Source: Kingella_B sp963529665 | Lineage (GTDB): Bacteria > Pseudomonadota > Gammaproteobacteria > Burkholderiales > Neisseriaceae | Direction of reading: 5' to 3' | DNA length: 19,848 nt | NCBI GenBank assembly: GCA_963529665.1 | Contig: CAUSAG010000030.1 | Span: 1 to 19,848, forward strand | In this document: one piece after another, positions 19,370 through 19,848 of the stretch | Layout of the letters: the number at the start of each line of letters is the position of its first letter | Numbering within the stretch: the first letter of the stretch is position 1 | The notes under the pieces: model-generated | What the model was told of the DNA's origin: nothing | The model's input: only the letters and a program-made list of their open reading frames with translations | Database searches by the model: none | Made by a program: the position numbers and the translations under genes

Positions 19370-19848
19370 ATGTTTTGGGTGAATTTTATGCGGCGTTGCC
19401 GTTTGTGGCTGCGCAGGCGGGCGAGGCAGATGCGGCGGCTGTCGCGCAAGTCGGTGCCGTTGCTGTATTTGCTGATTGGTTCGCTGCTGGTGGCGGGGGT
19501 GTCGATGATTTTTGCGCAGATGGCGGAATTTGCTTTGGAGCATAATCGGCATTGGGTGAAGACTTATCCGTGGTTTGCTTGGGTGGCGTTGCCGCTGGGC
19601 TTGATGCTGATTGCTTGGCTGATGCGGCGGTTTGCGCCTTACACGGTGGGCAGCGGGATTCCGCAAGTGATTGCGTCGATTGCGCTGCCGTATGGGCGCA
19701 CGAAAAAGCGGGCGGTGGGCTTTCGGGAGACGTTGTTGAAAGTGCCGCTGACGTTTTTGGGAATGCTGTGCGGGGCTTCTATTGGGCGGGAGGGACCTTC
19801 GGTGCAGGTGGGGGCGGCGGTGATGGCAAGCTGGGGGCGGTGGTGCAA
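19370..19848 (+). CDS. ClC-family chloride channel or chloride/proton antiporter (partial)
   Basis: ClC proteins are dimeric inner-membrane chloride transporters, used for example in acid resistance. The frame stays open from ATG 19370 to the edge, 159 codons, so the C-terminal part is missing. After an Arg-rich cytoplasmic start come hydrophobic helices (about 30-52 and 68-86), then the selectivity motif GSGIP (94-98) and GREGP (139-143). The Glu of the second motif, E141, corresponds to the gating glutamate of ClC transporters. The site GAGGA is about 5 bases upstream of the ATG; another ATG at 19365 leads to a stop within a few codons. It is divergent from the barrel gene, with no sign of a functional link. 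Confidence 0.88.
   Translation, partial: MFWVNFMRRCRLWLRRRARQMRRLSRKSVPLLYLLIGSLLVAGVSMIFAQMAEFALEHNRHWVKTYPWFAWVALPLGLMLIAWLMRRFAPYTVGSGIPQVIASIALPYGRTKKRAVGFRETLLKVPLTFLGMLCGASIGREGPSVQVGAAVMASWGRWC

Noticed and set aside
1..19848. Insertion sequences, prophage or integrase genes
   Set aside because: No transposase-like or integrase-like protein, and no terminal inverted repeats with target duplications, could be found.

Overview
The window is chromosomal DNA from a Neisseriaceae bacterium, most likely Kingella or a close relative. The main evidence is the 10-base core GCAGCCTGAA (or its complement), which I count by eye about 55 times. It is the heart of the AGGCAGCCTGAA DNA-uptake-sequence (DUS) dialect associated with Kingella-type Neisseriaceae rather than the GCCGTCTGAA of meningococci and gonococci. 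The core genes, the lptD-surA order and the Rieske/bc1 locus also fit.

Layout. Positions 1-613 hold the start of cytochrome b and the whole Rieske protein (petB, petA; minus strand). accD follows on the minus strand with a good promoter. Next is a minus-strand pair, amgK (cell-wall sugar kinase) and an unrecognised 170-residue protein, divergent from the plus-strand lptD-surA operon (LPS insertion and outer-membrane protein folding). purD is alone on the plus strand. Then, all on the minus strand, come a small basic exported protein with a probable 5' frameshift, lpxB, an RNB-family exoribonuclease and tRNA-Leu(CAA). An AT-rich orphan gene on the plus strand (12818-13342) has the residue pattern of a PD-(D/E)XK nuclease fold. 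mutS (minus) ends the housekeeping stretch.

The most interesting part is 16052-19095. It encodes a stand-alone exported C39-family cysteine peptidase, an XRE-type regulator broken by an in-frame TAA, a three-helix small membrane protein, a Gly-rich protein with a Sec signal peptide followed by a bacteriocin-type leader (LSQKEM...TEG), and an outer-membrane beta-barrel. I infer a Sec-dependent peptide maturation and export module: Sec export, periplasmic leader removal by the C39 peptidase, then outer-membrane passage through the barrel. It resembles in logic the Fap functional-amyloid system (FapD peptidase, FapF barrel), but the substrate looks like a bacteriocin or adhesive peptide. Its middle part is AT-rich and almost free of DUS, which suggests acquisition. 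The window ends in a ClC-type chloride transporter gene (plus strand, cut by the edge).

Most gene ends carry converging DUS pairs that form hairpins and probably serve as terminators. Functions of the housekeeping genes rest on recognisable motifs. The function of the 16-19 kb module is inference.
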